This document shows, in pieces, positions 1-7,824 of a stretch of DNA of 60,417 nucleotides. The position numbers and the translations under genes are program-made. The notes under the pieces are model-generated. The model had not been told where the DNA came from and searched no databases. It worked only from the letters and a program-made list of their open reading frames with translations. The DNA is from Candidatus Gemmiger stercoripullorum (GTDB lineage: Bacteria > Bacillota > Clostridia > Oscillospirales > Ruminococcaceae): assembly GCA_019119365.1 (NCBI GenBank), contig DWXD01000034.1:1-60417 (forward strand), read 5' to 3'. How positions within the stretch are numbered: the first letter of the stretch is position 1; each line of letters starts with the position of its first letter.

Positions 1-77
1 CCCAGTGGGGCAACAAGAAGTACATGAACATGAAGCACCTGGAGGCCGCCCTTGAAGATGCCTCCATTGCTGGCTGA
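1..77 (+). CDS. C-terminal end of an unidentified protein (cut by window edge)
   Basis: The frame beginning at base 3 is open for 24 codons and stops with TGA at 75-77. The tail is charged and helix-like, with the visible stretch MKHLEAALEDA. I do not recognise the family and too little is present to assign a function. It points rightward, toward the convergent MATE gene, with about 60 bp between the two stops and no clear terminator in that gap. Confidence 0.45.
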   Translation, partial: QWGNKKYMNMKHLEAALEDASIAG

Positions 78-138
78 CTTCACTCATGCCAGACCCTGCA
101 AACCATTTTGCGAAAAATACTTGACACTACCGCGACTC

Positions 139-1473
139 TCAAAGATGCGCCGACACCTTTTTCCTGTACAGCGCATAGGAGATCGCGGCCGCTGCGACCT
201 CCGTGATCCAAAAAGCATGCCAGACGCCCTGCGCGCCGCACAGGCGGCTGAGGAGGAAGGCAGCCGGGATGATGAACAGCGTGTAGCGCAGCAGCGAGAT
301 GACCAGCGAAGGGACGCCCATCCCCAGCCCTTCAAGCGCGCCGCAGGCTATGACCGAGACCGAGGAGATCACAAAGCCGAGGCTGATCGTGCGCAAAGCG
401 GCGCTTCCCGCTGCAATCGTTTCGGCGTTTTGCGAAAACAGCCCGATCAATTCGGCCGGGACCAGCCAGCACAGCGCGGTTCCCACCGCCATGATGCAGG
501 CCGAAAGCGCAAGCGCCACACGGTAGATCTTCTGCACGCGCGCATGCTCCCCCGCCCCGTAGTTATAGCCGATGATCGGGCGCATGCCCTGCACGATGCC
601 GTTGGCCGGAAGGTACAAAAAGGTCTGCAGCTTGTAGTATACGCCCAGCACAAGAACATAGACCTGCGAGAAAGCGGCCAGGATGATGTTGAGGCAGGAA
701 ATCAGCAGCGAAGGCAGCGCCAGGTTGAGCGCCGCCGGTATGCCGACCGCATACACCCTTTTGGTCAGGCGCGCCTCAAATGTGCGCGGGTCAAAGCAGA
801 GCCGAACCGGCAGGCGCCCCTGCAGGTAGCAGATCACATAGATCACAAGGCTCAGGGTCTGGCCGATGCCGGTGGCGAGCGCCGCGCCCTCGATGCCCAT
901 TTCCGGGAAAGGGCCCAGACCAAAGATCAAAACCGGGTCCAGGATGATGTTGGCCACGCAGCCGGACATCATGCAGATCATGGTGAGCATCATGCGGCCG
1001 ACCGCCTGGAAAATCTTTTCCATCGACATGGAGGCGGCAACAAAAACCGAAAACGCAAACGCCACGCGGGAATAGCGCACGCCCAAATCCACGACCTGTG
1101 CGTCCGTTGTAAAAAGCCGCAAAAAGCCCGGCATGACGGCAATGCAGCCGACTGTGAGCAGCACGCCGTGCAGCGTGTTGCACACAAGGCTCTGGGTCGC
1201 GGCGGCGTTCGCCTTCTTTTCTTCCTGCGCGCCAAGATGGTAGGAGATCACGGCGTTGGCGCCGATGGAAAAGCCGATGGTCACGGCATTGATCAGGTTC
1301 TGGACCGGGAAAACGAGCGAGAGAGCCGTCATGGCGTCCTCGCTGATTCTGGCGACATAGTAACTGTCCACGATGTTATACAGCGATGTGACCATCATGG
1401 ACAGGACCATCGGCAGTGACATGGACAGGACCAGCGGCAAAACCGGCCGCGTTTTCATAAACGATTGCTGCAT
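139..1473 (-). CDS. MATE family multidrug/sodium antiporter
   Basis: A 444-residue integral membrane protein with about twelve hydrophobic segments and the internal two-fold similarity of MatE proteins: PMVLSMMVTSLYNIVDSYYV near the N-terminus and a matching IVQGMRPIIGYNYGAG region in the second half. MATE proteins export cationic drugs or metabolites in exchange for Na+ or H+; the substrate cannot be read from sequence. Length fits the family (about 440-460). The ATG at 1473 follows a GAGGGGAG ribosome site. The gene is divergent from the vanG operon, and the two promoters lie only 38 bp apart, so co-regulation is possible. Its mRNA begins with a terminator-like hairpin (separate entry). Confidence 0.93.
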   Translation of the reverse strand: MQQSFMKTRPVLPLVLSMSLPMVLSMMVTSLYNIVDSYYVARISEDAMTALSLVFPVQNLINAVTIGFSIGANAVISYHLGAQEEKKANAAATQSLVCNTLHGVLLTVGCIAVMPGFLRLFTTDAQVVDLGVRYSRVAFAFSVFVAASMSMEKIFQAVGRMMLTMICMMSGCVANIILDPVLIFGLGPFPEMGIEGAALATGIGQTLSLVIYVICYLQGRLPVRLCFDPRTFEARLTKRVYAVGIPAALNLALPSLLISCLNIILAAFSQVYVLVLGVYYKLQTFLYLPANGIVQGMRPIIGYNYGAGEHARVQKIYRVALALSACIMAVGTALCWLVPAELIGLFSQNAETIAAGSAALRTISLGFVISSVSVIACGALEGLGMGVPSLVISLLRYTLFIIPAAFLLSRLCGAQGVWHAFWITEVAAAAISYALYRKKVSAHL

Positions 1474-1515
1474 GGGCTCCCCTCTTTTGATAAAAAAAGA
1501 AAATTTTGCGCGTAA

Positions 1516-1570
1516 AAAAAGCTATATCTCCCCTTGTTTAACTCAGAAACAAGGAAAAATATAGCTTTCG
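1516..1570 (-). terminator. Promoter-proximal intrinsic terminator (attenuator) in the MATE leader
   Basis: Read on the minus strand, a perfect 10-bp outer stem (1561-1570 with 1520-1529) and an 8-bp inner stem (1549-1556 with 1534-1541) close a small loop, and the outer stem runs straight into seven U residues (1522-1516). The predicted transcription start from the MATE promoter is near 1572, so the hairpin opens at the first nucleotides of the mRNA. This looks like premature termination controlling the exporter. No leader peptide fits before it. Confidence 0.7.
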
Positions 1571-1578
1571 CGCTTGGT

Positions 1579-1607
1579 ATGCTACCACATTTGCAGGCGC
1601 TTGTCAA
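1579..1607 (-). promoter_or_regulatory. Sigma-A promoter of the MATE gene
   Basis: On the minus strand, TTGACA (1602-1607), a 17-bp spacer and TAGCAT (1579-1584). It is back to back with the vanR promoter. Confidence 0.75.
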
Positions 1608-1645
1608 GCCTGGGCACGGGCGCCAAAAGTTTACAACCGCCGGTC

Positions 1646-1674
1646 TTGACAGGATACTTTTCTTTCTCTACACT
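1646..1674 (+). promoter_or_regulatory. Sigma-A promoter of the vanG-type operon
   Basis: TTGACA (1646-1651), 17-bp spacer, TACACT (1669-1674). The predicted start of transcription, near 1681, lies upstream of the AAGGAAGAG ribosome site at 1702-1710, which rules out the earlier in-frame ATG codons and supports the TTG start of vanR. Confidence 0.8.
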
Positions 1675-1716
1675 GAAAACAGCCCCCTGCACAGGGCGGG
1701 AAAGGAAGAGATCCTG

Positions 1717-2418
1717 TTGGAGCCGAAAGCACAGATCCTGGTCGTCGACGACGAGACGGCCATCGCCGATCTTGTCGAAGTGTGCCTGAAAAACGAAGGG
1801 TACGAAGTTCATAAATTCTATACCGCCCAGGCTGCGCTGGACGATGTGGCGCGCCATACGCCCGATCTGGCCATTCTGGATGTTATGCTGCCCGATATGG
1901 ACGGCTTTACGCTGTGCCGGACCATCCGGGAGGCGCACCTGTTCCCCATCATTATGCTGACCGCACGCGTGGAGGACATGGACAAGATCATGGGGCTGAC
2001 CCTTGGCGCGGACGATTACATCACCAAACCGTTCAACCCTCTGGAACTGGTCGCGCGGGTCAAAACGCAGCTGCGGCGCTATATCCGCTATAACCATGGC
2101 GAGGCCGCGCCCAAAACGCCGCAGGAATACGATCTGCGCGGGCTGACCATCTCAAAGACCAACCATAAATGTACACTGTACGGGGAAGAACTGGCGCTGA
2201 CGCCGCTGGAATTTTCCATCCTGTGGTATCTGTGCGAGCACCGCGGCCAGGTGGTCTCCAGCGAGGAACTGTTTGAGGCGGTGTGGGGCGAAAAATATAT
2301 GGATTCAAACAATACCGTAATGTCCCATATCGCGCGGCTGCGCGAAAAAATGCATGAGCCCAGCCGCAGGCCAAAGTTTGTCAAAACTGTCTGGGGGGTG
2401 GGGTATACCATTGAATAG
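1717..2418 (+). CDS. vanR: VanR-type response regulator (OmpR family)
   Basis: A 233-residue two-domain regulator. The receiver domain (about 5-120) has the acidic pair D11/D12, phospho-acceptor D55 in LAILDVMLP, T82 in IIMLTAR and K104 in ITKPF. The C-terminal winged helix (about 135-232) ends KFVKTVWGVGYTIE, typical of OmpR/PhoB proteins. I chose the TTG at 1717 because promoter and ribosome site lie just upstream; the open frame extends further upstream but before the promoter. It is first in the order R-S-G-XY-T and overlaps vanS by 8 bp. By family knowledge it is phosphorylated by VanS and turns on the ligase genes when glycopeptide is sensed. Confidence 0.9.
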   Translation: MEPKAQILVVDDETAIADLVEVCLKNEGYEVHKFYTAQAALDDVARHTPDLAILDVMLPDMDGFTLCRTIREAHLFPIIMLTARVEDMDKIMGLTLGADDYITKPFNPLELVARVKTQLRRYIRYNHGEAAPKTPQEYDLRGLTISKTNHKCTLYGEELALTPLEFSILWYLCEHRGQVVSSEELFEAVWGEKYMDSNNTVMSHIARLREKMHEPSRRPKFVKTVWGVGYTIE

Positions 2419-3637
2419 CCCACTGAACAAACTGAAAGAAACCATCGCCCGCCTGCGCGCCGGGCATAACAGCCGCAGCCCCCTGTACGGCCGCAGCGCC
2501 GGGAGCACACTGGGGCTGTACCTGCTGTGCATGGCCGGCGTCGTGCTGGCGACTTTTCTGATCTTCCTGCTGGGGTATAACATTTACAGCGCCCTGCGGG
2601 ATCACGCGACCTATTATTACTACGACTTCATCACGCCTTTTTTCGTCCTGCCGCTGTATTCGCTGATGCGCGGCGTGCGGGATATGGCGCTTCTGTTCGT
2701 CGTTTTGTTGCTGGGCTCCGGCTGGCTGGGTGTGACCTGGGCGTTTTTCCGGCTGTACCAGCGGGATTTGACAAAGGTCGTGCAGGCTGCCGGGACCCTG
2801 ATGGACCCGGACGCCGCCCCGCCCGAACTGCCAAGCGCGTTGGCCCCGGCCGAAGCGGCGCTGCGCCTGGCCCGCCAGCAGGTGCAGCACAGCGAAGCGC
2901 TGGCCCGCGAAGCCGAGCAGCGAAAGAACGACCTGATCGTCTACCTGGCGCATGATCTAAAGACCCCGCTGACCAGCGTGATCGGTTATTTGACCCTTTT
3001 GCAGGATGAACCGCAGATCTCGCCGGAACTGCGGGCGCGGTATACCGGCATCGCGCTGGACAAGGCCGAGCGCCTGGAGGACCTGATCAACGAATTCTTC
3101 GACATCACCCGCTTCAACCTCTCGCACATCGAGCTGGAGCGCCGCCCCACCGACCTGACCCGCATGCTTGAGCAGGTGGTCAGCGAGTTTGGCCCCATGC
3201 TGGCCGCGCAGGACCTGACCTGCCGCACCGACCTGCCGCCCAAGCTGGTATACAACTGCGACGCGGACAAAATGGCCCGTGTGCTGGATAACCTTTTGCG
3301 CAATGCCTGCCATTACAGCTACCCCGGCACCGTGATCGAGGTGGCGGCCGGGGCGGAGGCCGACGCTGTCGTGCTGCGCTTTGCCAATGCCGGGCCCACC
3401 ATACCGCCGGAAAAGCTGGACCGCATTTTTGAGCAGTTCTTCCGGCTGGACAGTTCCCGCGCCAGCCGCACCGGCGGCGCCGGGCTGGGGCTGGCCATCG
3501 CCCGGCAGATTGTGGAGCTGCACGGCGGTTCCATCACGGCGGAAAGCGCGGACGAACACATCGTGTTCACCGTTCGCCTGCCGCTCGATACAAACCGCAC
3601 AGACCGCGCGCCGCTGCCCGCCGCAAGAAAATCGTAA
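2411..3637 (+). CDS. vanS: VanS-type sensor histidine kinase
   Basis: About 408 residues from a TTG at 2411 that follows a G-rich ribosome site and overlaps the end of vanR. Two membrane helices (about 34-56 and 92-118) enclose a short external segment, the usual VanS plan. H181 in AHDLKTPL is the phosphorylated histidine. The ATPase domain has the N box LLRNACHYS and the G boxes FANAGP and GGAGLGLAIAR. Its job is to sense glycopeptide or wall damage and control VanR; the ligand is not visible from sequence. A 151-bp gap follows before vanG, enough for a second, VanR-dependent promoter, though I see no convincing consensus there. Confidence 0.9.
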   Translation: MNSPLNKLKETIARLRAGHNSRSPLYGRSAGSTLGLYLLCMAGVVLATFLIFLLGYNIYSALRDHATYYYYDFITPFFVLPLYSLMRGVRDMALLFVVLLLGSGWLGVTWAFFRLYQRDLTKVVQAAGTLMDPDAAPPELPSALAPAEAALRLARQQVQHSEALAREAEQRKNDLIVYLAHDLKTPLTSVIGYLTLLQDEPQISPELRARYTGIALDKAERLEDLINEFFDITRFNLSHIELERRPTDLTRMLEQVVSEFGPMLAAQDLTCRTDLPPKLVYNCDADKMARVLDNLLRNACHYSYPGTVIEVAAGAEADAVVLRFANAGPTIPPEKLDRIFEQFFRLDSSRASRTGGAGLGLAIARQIVELHGGSITAESADEHIVFTVRLPLDTNRTDRAPLPAARKS

Positions 3638-3788
3638 GATTTTCGCAAACCAAACGCAAGGGCTTCACAAGCCCGCCTGCAAAAATCAGGCGCTCTGTTC
3701 TGGTACCATGTCAGGTATCAGGCAGGGCGCTTTTCCGGTTGCCGCAAGCCCCCGCCTGGGAAATGTTTTGCCTGGGAGGGGTTATTTT

Positions 3789-4850
3789 ATGTGCCGCAGC
3801 AAAAACAATAAGAACATCCTGGTCCTGTTTGGCGGGTGCTCTACCGAGCACGAAGTCTCGCTGCAGTCGGCGGCGGCCGTGCTTGAACACATGGACCCGA
3901 ATCAATTTCGCGCCCTGCCGGTGGGGATTACCAAAGAAGGGCGCTGGCTGCGCTACCTGGGCCCGCATGCCGCGCTGCCGGGTGGCGGTTGGGAAAAAAC
4001 CGGGCCCTGTATCCCCTGCACGCTGACGCTGGACCGCGGCCATGCCCGCCTTTTATGGCTGGACGGCTCCGGGCAGGCGGAAGATTTCGACGCGGCGTTC
4101 CCGGTACTGCACGGCAAAAACGGGGAGGACGGCACCATACAGGGCGTTTTTGAGCTGGCCGGTGTGCCGGTGATCGGCTGCGGCACGCTGGCCAGCGCTT
4201 TGTGCATGGACAAAGACCGCGCGCACAAGCTGGCGGCTTTGGCCGGGGTCGCGGTCCCGCAGAGCGCCGTATTCAGCCGCGGCGCGGCCATGGGCGATAT
4301 CCGCGCCGCCGCCCGGCAGCTTGCTTACCCGCTGTTCGTCAAACCGGTCCGGGCCGGGTCTTCCTTTGGCGTCAGCCGGGTCGAATGTGAAGAAGACCTG
4401 GCCGCGGCCGTGCAGGCGGCGTTTTGCCACGACAGCGAGATCCTGCTGGAAGAAGCGGTCCCCGGCTTTGAGGTCGGCTGCGCCGTGCTGGGCAACGAGG
4501 AACTGACCGTGGGCGCAGTGGATGAGATCGAACTGGCGCAGGGCTTTTTTGATTATACCGAAAAGTATACCTTAAAAACCTCTGCCATCCACTGCCCGGC
4601 GCGTATCCCGGCGCAGAAAGCCGCCGAAATCCAGGCGGCGGCCCGCACCGTGTATAAAGCGCTGGGGTGCCGCGTGTTTGCCCGGGTGGACCTGTTTTTG
4701 ACCCCGGATGGCCGTATCCTTTTGAACGAAGTCAACACCATCCCTGGCTTTACCGCGCACAGCCGCTACCCCAGCATGATGAAGGCCGCAGGGCTAAAGC
4801 TCCCGGCGCTCATCACCCGCATGATCGAACTGGGGGTGGCGGCGCAATGA
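3789..4850 (+). CDS. vanG: VanG-type D-alanine--D-serine ligase
   Basis: A 353-residue ATP-grasp ligase starting at ATG 3789 behind a GGGAGGGG site. It shows the ligase start NILVLFGGCSTEHEVS, the ATP-binding region FVKPVRAGSSFGVS and the metal/product region LLNEVNTIPGFTAHSRYP. The omega-loop FFDYTEKYTLKTS and the pattern around VGAVDEIELAQG are those I know from VanG rather than from housekeeping Ddl. It should form D-Ala-D-Ser, which ends peptidoglycan precursors in a form that vancomycin binds weakly. Serine specificity is inferred from these motifs plus the serine racemase two genes downstream. The stop overlaps the vanXY start (ATGA). Confidence 0.9.
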   Translation: MCRSKNNKNILVLFGGCSTEHEVSLQSAAAVLEHMDPNQFRALPVGITKEGRWLRYLGPHAALPGGGWEKTGPCIPCTLTLDRGHARLLWLDGSGQAEDFDAAFPVLHGKNGEDGTIQGVFELAGVPVIGCGTLASALCMDKDRAHKLAALAGVAVPQSAVFSRGAAMGDIRAAARQLAYPLFVKPVRAGSSFGVSRVECEEDLAAAVQAAFCHDSEILLEEAVPGFEVGCAVLGNEELTVGAVDEIELAQGFFDYTEKYTLKTSAIHCPARIPAQKAAEIQAAARTVYKALGCRVFARVDLFLTPDGRILLNEVNTIPGFTAHSRYPSMMKAAGLKLPALITRMIELGVAAQ

Positions 4851-5605
4851 ACAAACCGGTTTGTACCGTATACCAGGCCAAAAATGCGGCGGATTTTTCT
4901 TTGCCAAACATCGGGCCGCTGGCGCTGGTCAACGGGCGTCACCCGCTGCAGAGCGGCTTTTCCATCACCCTGGCCCCGCCGGTCGAAGCCTGCCCGGATA
5001 TCCTGCTCGAACGGCAGGCCGCCGCCATGCTGGCCGCCTGCCTGCGCGCGGTGGGCGCGGCCGGGCGCATCCTGCCTGTGTCCGGCTGGCGCAGCCACGC
5101 CGAACAACAGGCGATCTGGGCGGACACCCTGCGCCGTGAAGGCGCCGCTTTCACCAAGAAGTATGTCGCCTTGCCGGGCTGCAGCGAACACGAGACCGGG
5201 CTCGCGATCGACCTGGCCGAAAAAGCCGACGAGATCGACTTCATCCGCCCCGCGTTTCCGTATGACGGCGTGTGCGGTGCTTTCCGGCGTGCGGCGGCGC
5301 GCTACGGTTTTATTGAGCGTTACCGGGAAGACAAAACCGGCCTGACCGGCATCGCGGCGGAGCCGTGGCACTTCCGCTATGTCGGCGCGCCGCATGCTCA
5401 GCTGATGGAACAGCGCGGGCTGTGCCTGGAAGAATACATTGCGCTGCTGGGCGAAGCGCCGCTTGCCTGTACGCTGGAAAACGGCCGCACGGTCACGGTG
5501 CGCCGCTTTGCCGCCGGTCAACCGCTGCCGCCCGCGCAGGGGCTGCGCCAGCTTTCAGGCGACAACGCGGGCGGCGTCATTGTGACCGAATGGGAGGCGT
5601 TGTGA
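4847..5605 (+). CDS. vanXY: VanXY-type D,D-dipeptidase/D,D-carboxypeptidase
   Basis: A 252-residue zinc peptidase of the VanX/VanY group (M15). The catalytic set is visible: R82 in SGWRSHAEQQ, H115 and D122 in SEHETGLAIDL, and E172 with H175 in EPWHF. There is no signal peptide, so it acts in the cytoplasm, as VanXY proteins do. It cuts D-Ala-D-Ala and removes the last D-Ala from normal precursors so that only D-Ala-D-Ser ends remain. Length matches VanXY-G (about 254). It overlaps vanG by 4 bp and touches vanT (TGATG), so the three are translationally coupled. Confidence 0.9.
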   Translation: MNKPVCTVYQAKNAADFSLPNIGPLALVNGRHPLQSGFSITLAPPVEACPDILLERQAAAMLAACLRAVGAAGRILPVSGWRSHAEQQAIWADTLRREGAAFTKKYVALPGCSEHETGLAIDLAEKADEIDFIRPAFPYDGVCGAFRRAAARYGFIERYREDKTGLTGIAAEPWHFRYVGAPHAQLMEQRGLCLEEYIALLGEAPLACTLENGRTVTVRRFAAGQPLPPAQGLRQLSGDNAGGVIVTEWEAL

Positions 5606-7698
5606 TGCGCGCGCCTTTACACAAACAGGGGCCTGCGCTGGATACCTTCCGGCTGGCGGCGGCCATTCTGGTCACGGCGATCCATACTTCGCCGCTTGCA
5701 GGCGTCTCCCCTTTGGCTGATTTTTTGTTGACGCGGGTTCTGGCCCGGGTGGCCGTTCCGTTTTTTCTCATGGTCAGCGGGTATTTCCTCGCCCGCCGCG
5801 GCTGGCAGGGGCTCGGGCGCTTCATCCGGCACAACATGCTCGTCTATCTGGCGGCTGCGGCGCTCTACCTGCCGCTGAATTTCTACGCCGGGGACAGCCC
5901 TGCCGCATGGCTGCGCAGCTTTGTGTGGGAAGGAACGTTTTACCACCTGTGGTACTTCCCTGCCCTTTTGTGGGGCGCGCTGATCGCCCGGGGGCTTGCA
6001 AAGCTCGGCCCGCGCGCCGGGGTGGCGGCAGCTGGGCTTTTGTACCTTGCCGGTCTTGGCGGCGACAGCTACTTCGGCCTTATTGACCGTGTACCGCCGC
6101 TGTCCGCGTTTTATGCCGCTGTGTTCCGCGTATGCGAATACACCCGCAACGCTCTGTTTTACGCGCCGCTTTTCCTTTTGCTGGGGGCGGCGCTGGCCGG
6201 GCGCAGGCGTCCGCTGCCCGCGCGCGGCGCGGCGGCGGGGCTGTGCCTGAGCTTTGCCGCCATGACGGCGGAAGCGCTGTGGCTGCGCAGCCTTGGCGCG
6301 CAGCGGCATGACAGCATGTATCTGCTGCTGCCGGTGGTAATGGTATGCCTGTTTTCGCTTTTGCTCGCCCGCAACACCGGGCGCAACCGGGCGGCGCGGG
6401 ATGTTTCGCTGCTTGTTTATCTGCTGCACCCGGGCTGCATCGTGGCGGTACGGGGGCTGGCCCGCCTGACCGGGACCCGTTCGCTGCTGGTGGAAAACAG
6501 CGCCGCGCATTTTACCGCCGTGCTTGCGCTCAGCTTTGCGGCCGCCCTGCTGTTGTACGGGCTGCGGCCGCTGCGGCCCCGCCCGGATGCCCGCGCCTGG
6601 CGCGAACTGGACGCGGCGGCGCTGCGCGCCAACGCCCGCGTTCTGCAGCAGGCCGCCGCCCCCGGCTGCCGCCTGATGGCGGTGGTCAAAGCGGACGCCT
6701 ACGGCCACGGCGCAAAACCGGTCTGCCGAATCCTGCAGCGGCAGGGCGTGCGCGCGTTTGCCGTTGCCTGTTTGGCCGAAGGCATCGCGCTGCGCAAAGC
6801 GGGCATCCGCGGCGATATCCTTGTTTTGGGCTGGACCGCGCCCGACCAGGCCCCGCTGCTCAGCCGCTGGCGGCTGACGCAGGCGGTCGCCAGCCTGGAG
6901 CACGGCCGTGCGCTGGCCGCCCAGGGCTGCCGGGTGCGCGTGCAGCTGGCGCTGGACACCGGCATGCACCGCCTGGGCATCCCCGCTGCCGATCATGCAG
7001 CGCAGGCCGGGCTGTTCCGCCTGCCCTGCCTGCGGGTACAGGGCGTGTTTTCCCACCTTGGCGTGTCGGACAGCCTTGCGCCGGAGGATATCCGCTATAC
7101 CCGGCAGCAAGCGCAGGCTTTTGCCAACGCGGTTGGCTGGCTGCGGCAAAACGGATATAACCCCGGCAAAGTTCACCTGTTGGCCAGTTACGGGCTTTGG
7201 AATTACCCCGAATATTCGTTTGATTGCATCCGCGCCGGGATCGCGCTGTACGGCGTGCAAAGCGATACCACCCCCACCCGCCAGGCGCTGGCGCTGCAGC
7301 CGGTGCTGCACATCCGCGCGCGGGTGGCGCTGGTACGCGAGCTTGCCCCCGGCGAAACCGCCGGTTACGGCCGGGCCTTTACCGTGCAGCGCCCCACCCG
7401 CCTGGCCGTGGTGAGCATCGGCTATGCGGACGGCCTGCCGCGCAGCCTGCCCGCCCACGGCGGCCGGGTGCTGGTCCGCGGCGTTTCCTGCCCGATGGTG
7501 GGCCGCATGTGCATGGACCAGCTGCTGGCCGATGTGACGCAGGTCCCCGACGCCGCCCCGGGGGATGCGGTCACGCTGCTCGGCGCTGACGGCGGCGAAA
7601 TCATCCCGGCCACGGAGCTGGCCAACGCCTGCGGGACCATCACAAACGAGCTGCTCTCCCGCCTGGGGGCGCGCCTGCCGGTCATCGTGCGGCCGTGA
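5605..7698 (+). CDS. vanT: VanT-type membrane serine racemase
   Basis: A 697-residue fusion. Residues 1 to about 325 form an acyltransferase-3-type membrane domain with around ten helices (start LDTFRLAAAILVTAIHTSPL). Residues about 330-697 form a PLP alanine-racemase domain with K362 in AVVKADAYGHG and catalytic Y607 in IGYADG, plus the MVGRMCMDQ segment. VanT racemises L-serine to D-serine and is thought to import serine through the membrane half; VanT-G is about 712 residues, so this is full length. The ATG at 5605 shares one base with the vanXY stop. A new promoter begins right after its stop, so it ends the operon. Confidence 0.9.
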   Translation: MRAPLHKQGPALDTFRLAAAILVTAIHTSPLAGVSPLADFLLTRVLARVAVPFFLMVSGYFLARRGWQGLGRFIRHNMLVYLAAAALYLPLNFYAGDSPAAWLRSFVWEGTFYHLWYFPALLWGALIARGLAKLGPRAGVAAAGLLYLAGLGGDSYFGLIDRVPPLSAFYAAVFRVCEYTRNALFYAPLFLLLGAALAGRRRPLPARGAAAGLCLSFAAMTAEALWLRSLGAQRHDSMYLLLPVVMVCLFSLLLARNTGRNRAARDVSLLVYLLHPGCIVAVRGLARLTGTRSLLVENSAAHFTAVLALSFAAALLLYGLRPLRPRPDARAWRELDAAALRANARVLQQAAAPGCRLMAVVKADAYGHGAKPVCRILQRQGVRAFAVACLAEGIALRKAGIRGDILVLGWTAPDQAPLLSRWRLTQAVASLEHGRALAAQGCRVRVQLALDTGMHRLGIPAADHAAQAGLFRLPCLRVQGVFSHLGVSDSLAPEDIRYTRQQAQAFANAVGWLRQNGYNPGKVHLLASYGLWNYPEYSFDCIRAGIALYGVQSDTTPTRQALALQPVLHIRARVALVRELAPGETAGYGRAFTVQRPTRLAVVSIGYADGLPRSLPAHGGRVLVRGVSCPMVGRMCMDQLLADVTQVPDAAPGDAVTLLGADGGEIIPATELANACGTITNELLSRLGARLPVIVRP

Positions 7699-7708
7699 AC
7701 GCCCCGCC

Positions 7709-7737
7709 TTGCTTTTCGCGCCGTGATGGGATATAAT
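7709..7737 (+). promoter_or_regulatory. Sigma-A promoter for the DUF6056-like gene
   Basis: TTGCTT (7709-7714), 17-bp spacer, TATAAT (7732-7737), directly after the vanT stop. It separates the next gene from the van operon. Confidence 0.7.
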
Positions 7738-7824
7738 AAAGCCAAGATTTTTGGCGGCCTGTACGCCCCGGCGTGTGGGTCGTTTTCTATCCTGCCATCC
7801 CACCAAAAAAGGAGGGTTCCTGCG

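Noticed and set aside
1646-7698. Idea that the vanG cluster sits on a transposon or ICE
   Set aside because: No insertion sequence, integrase, relaxase, direct repeats or composition change is visible on either side within the window.
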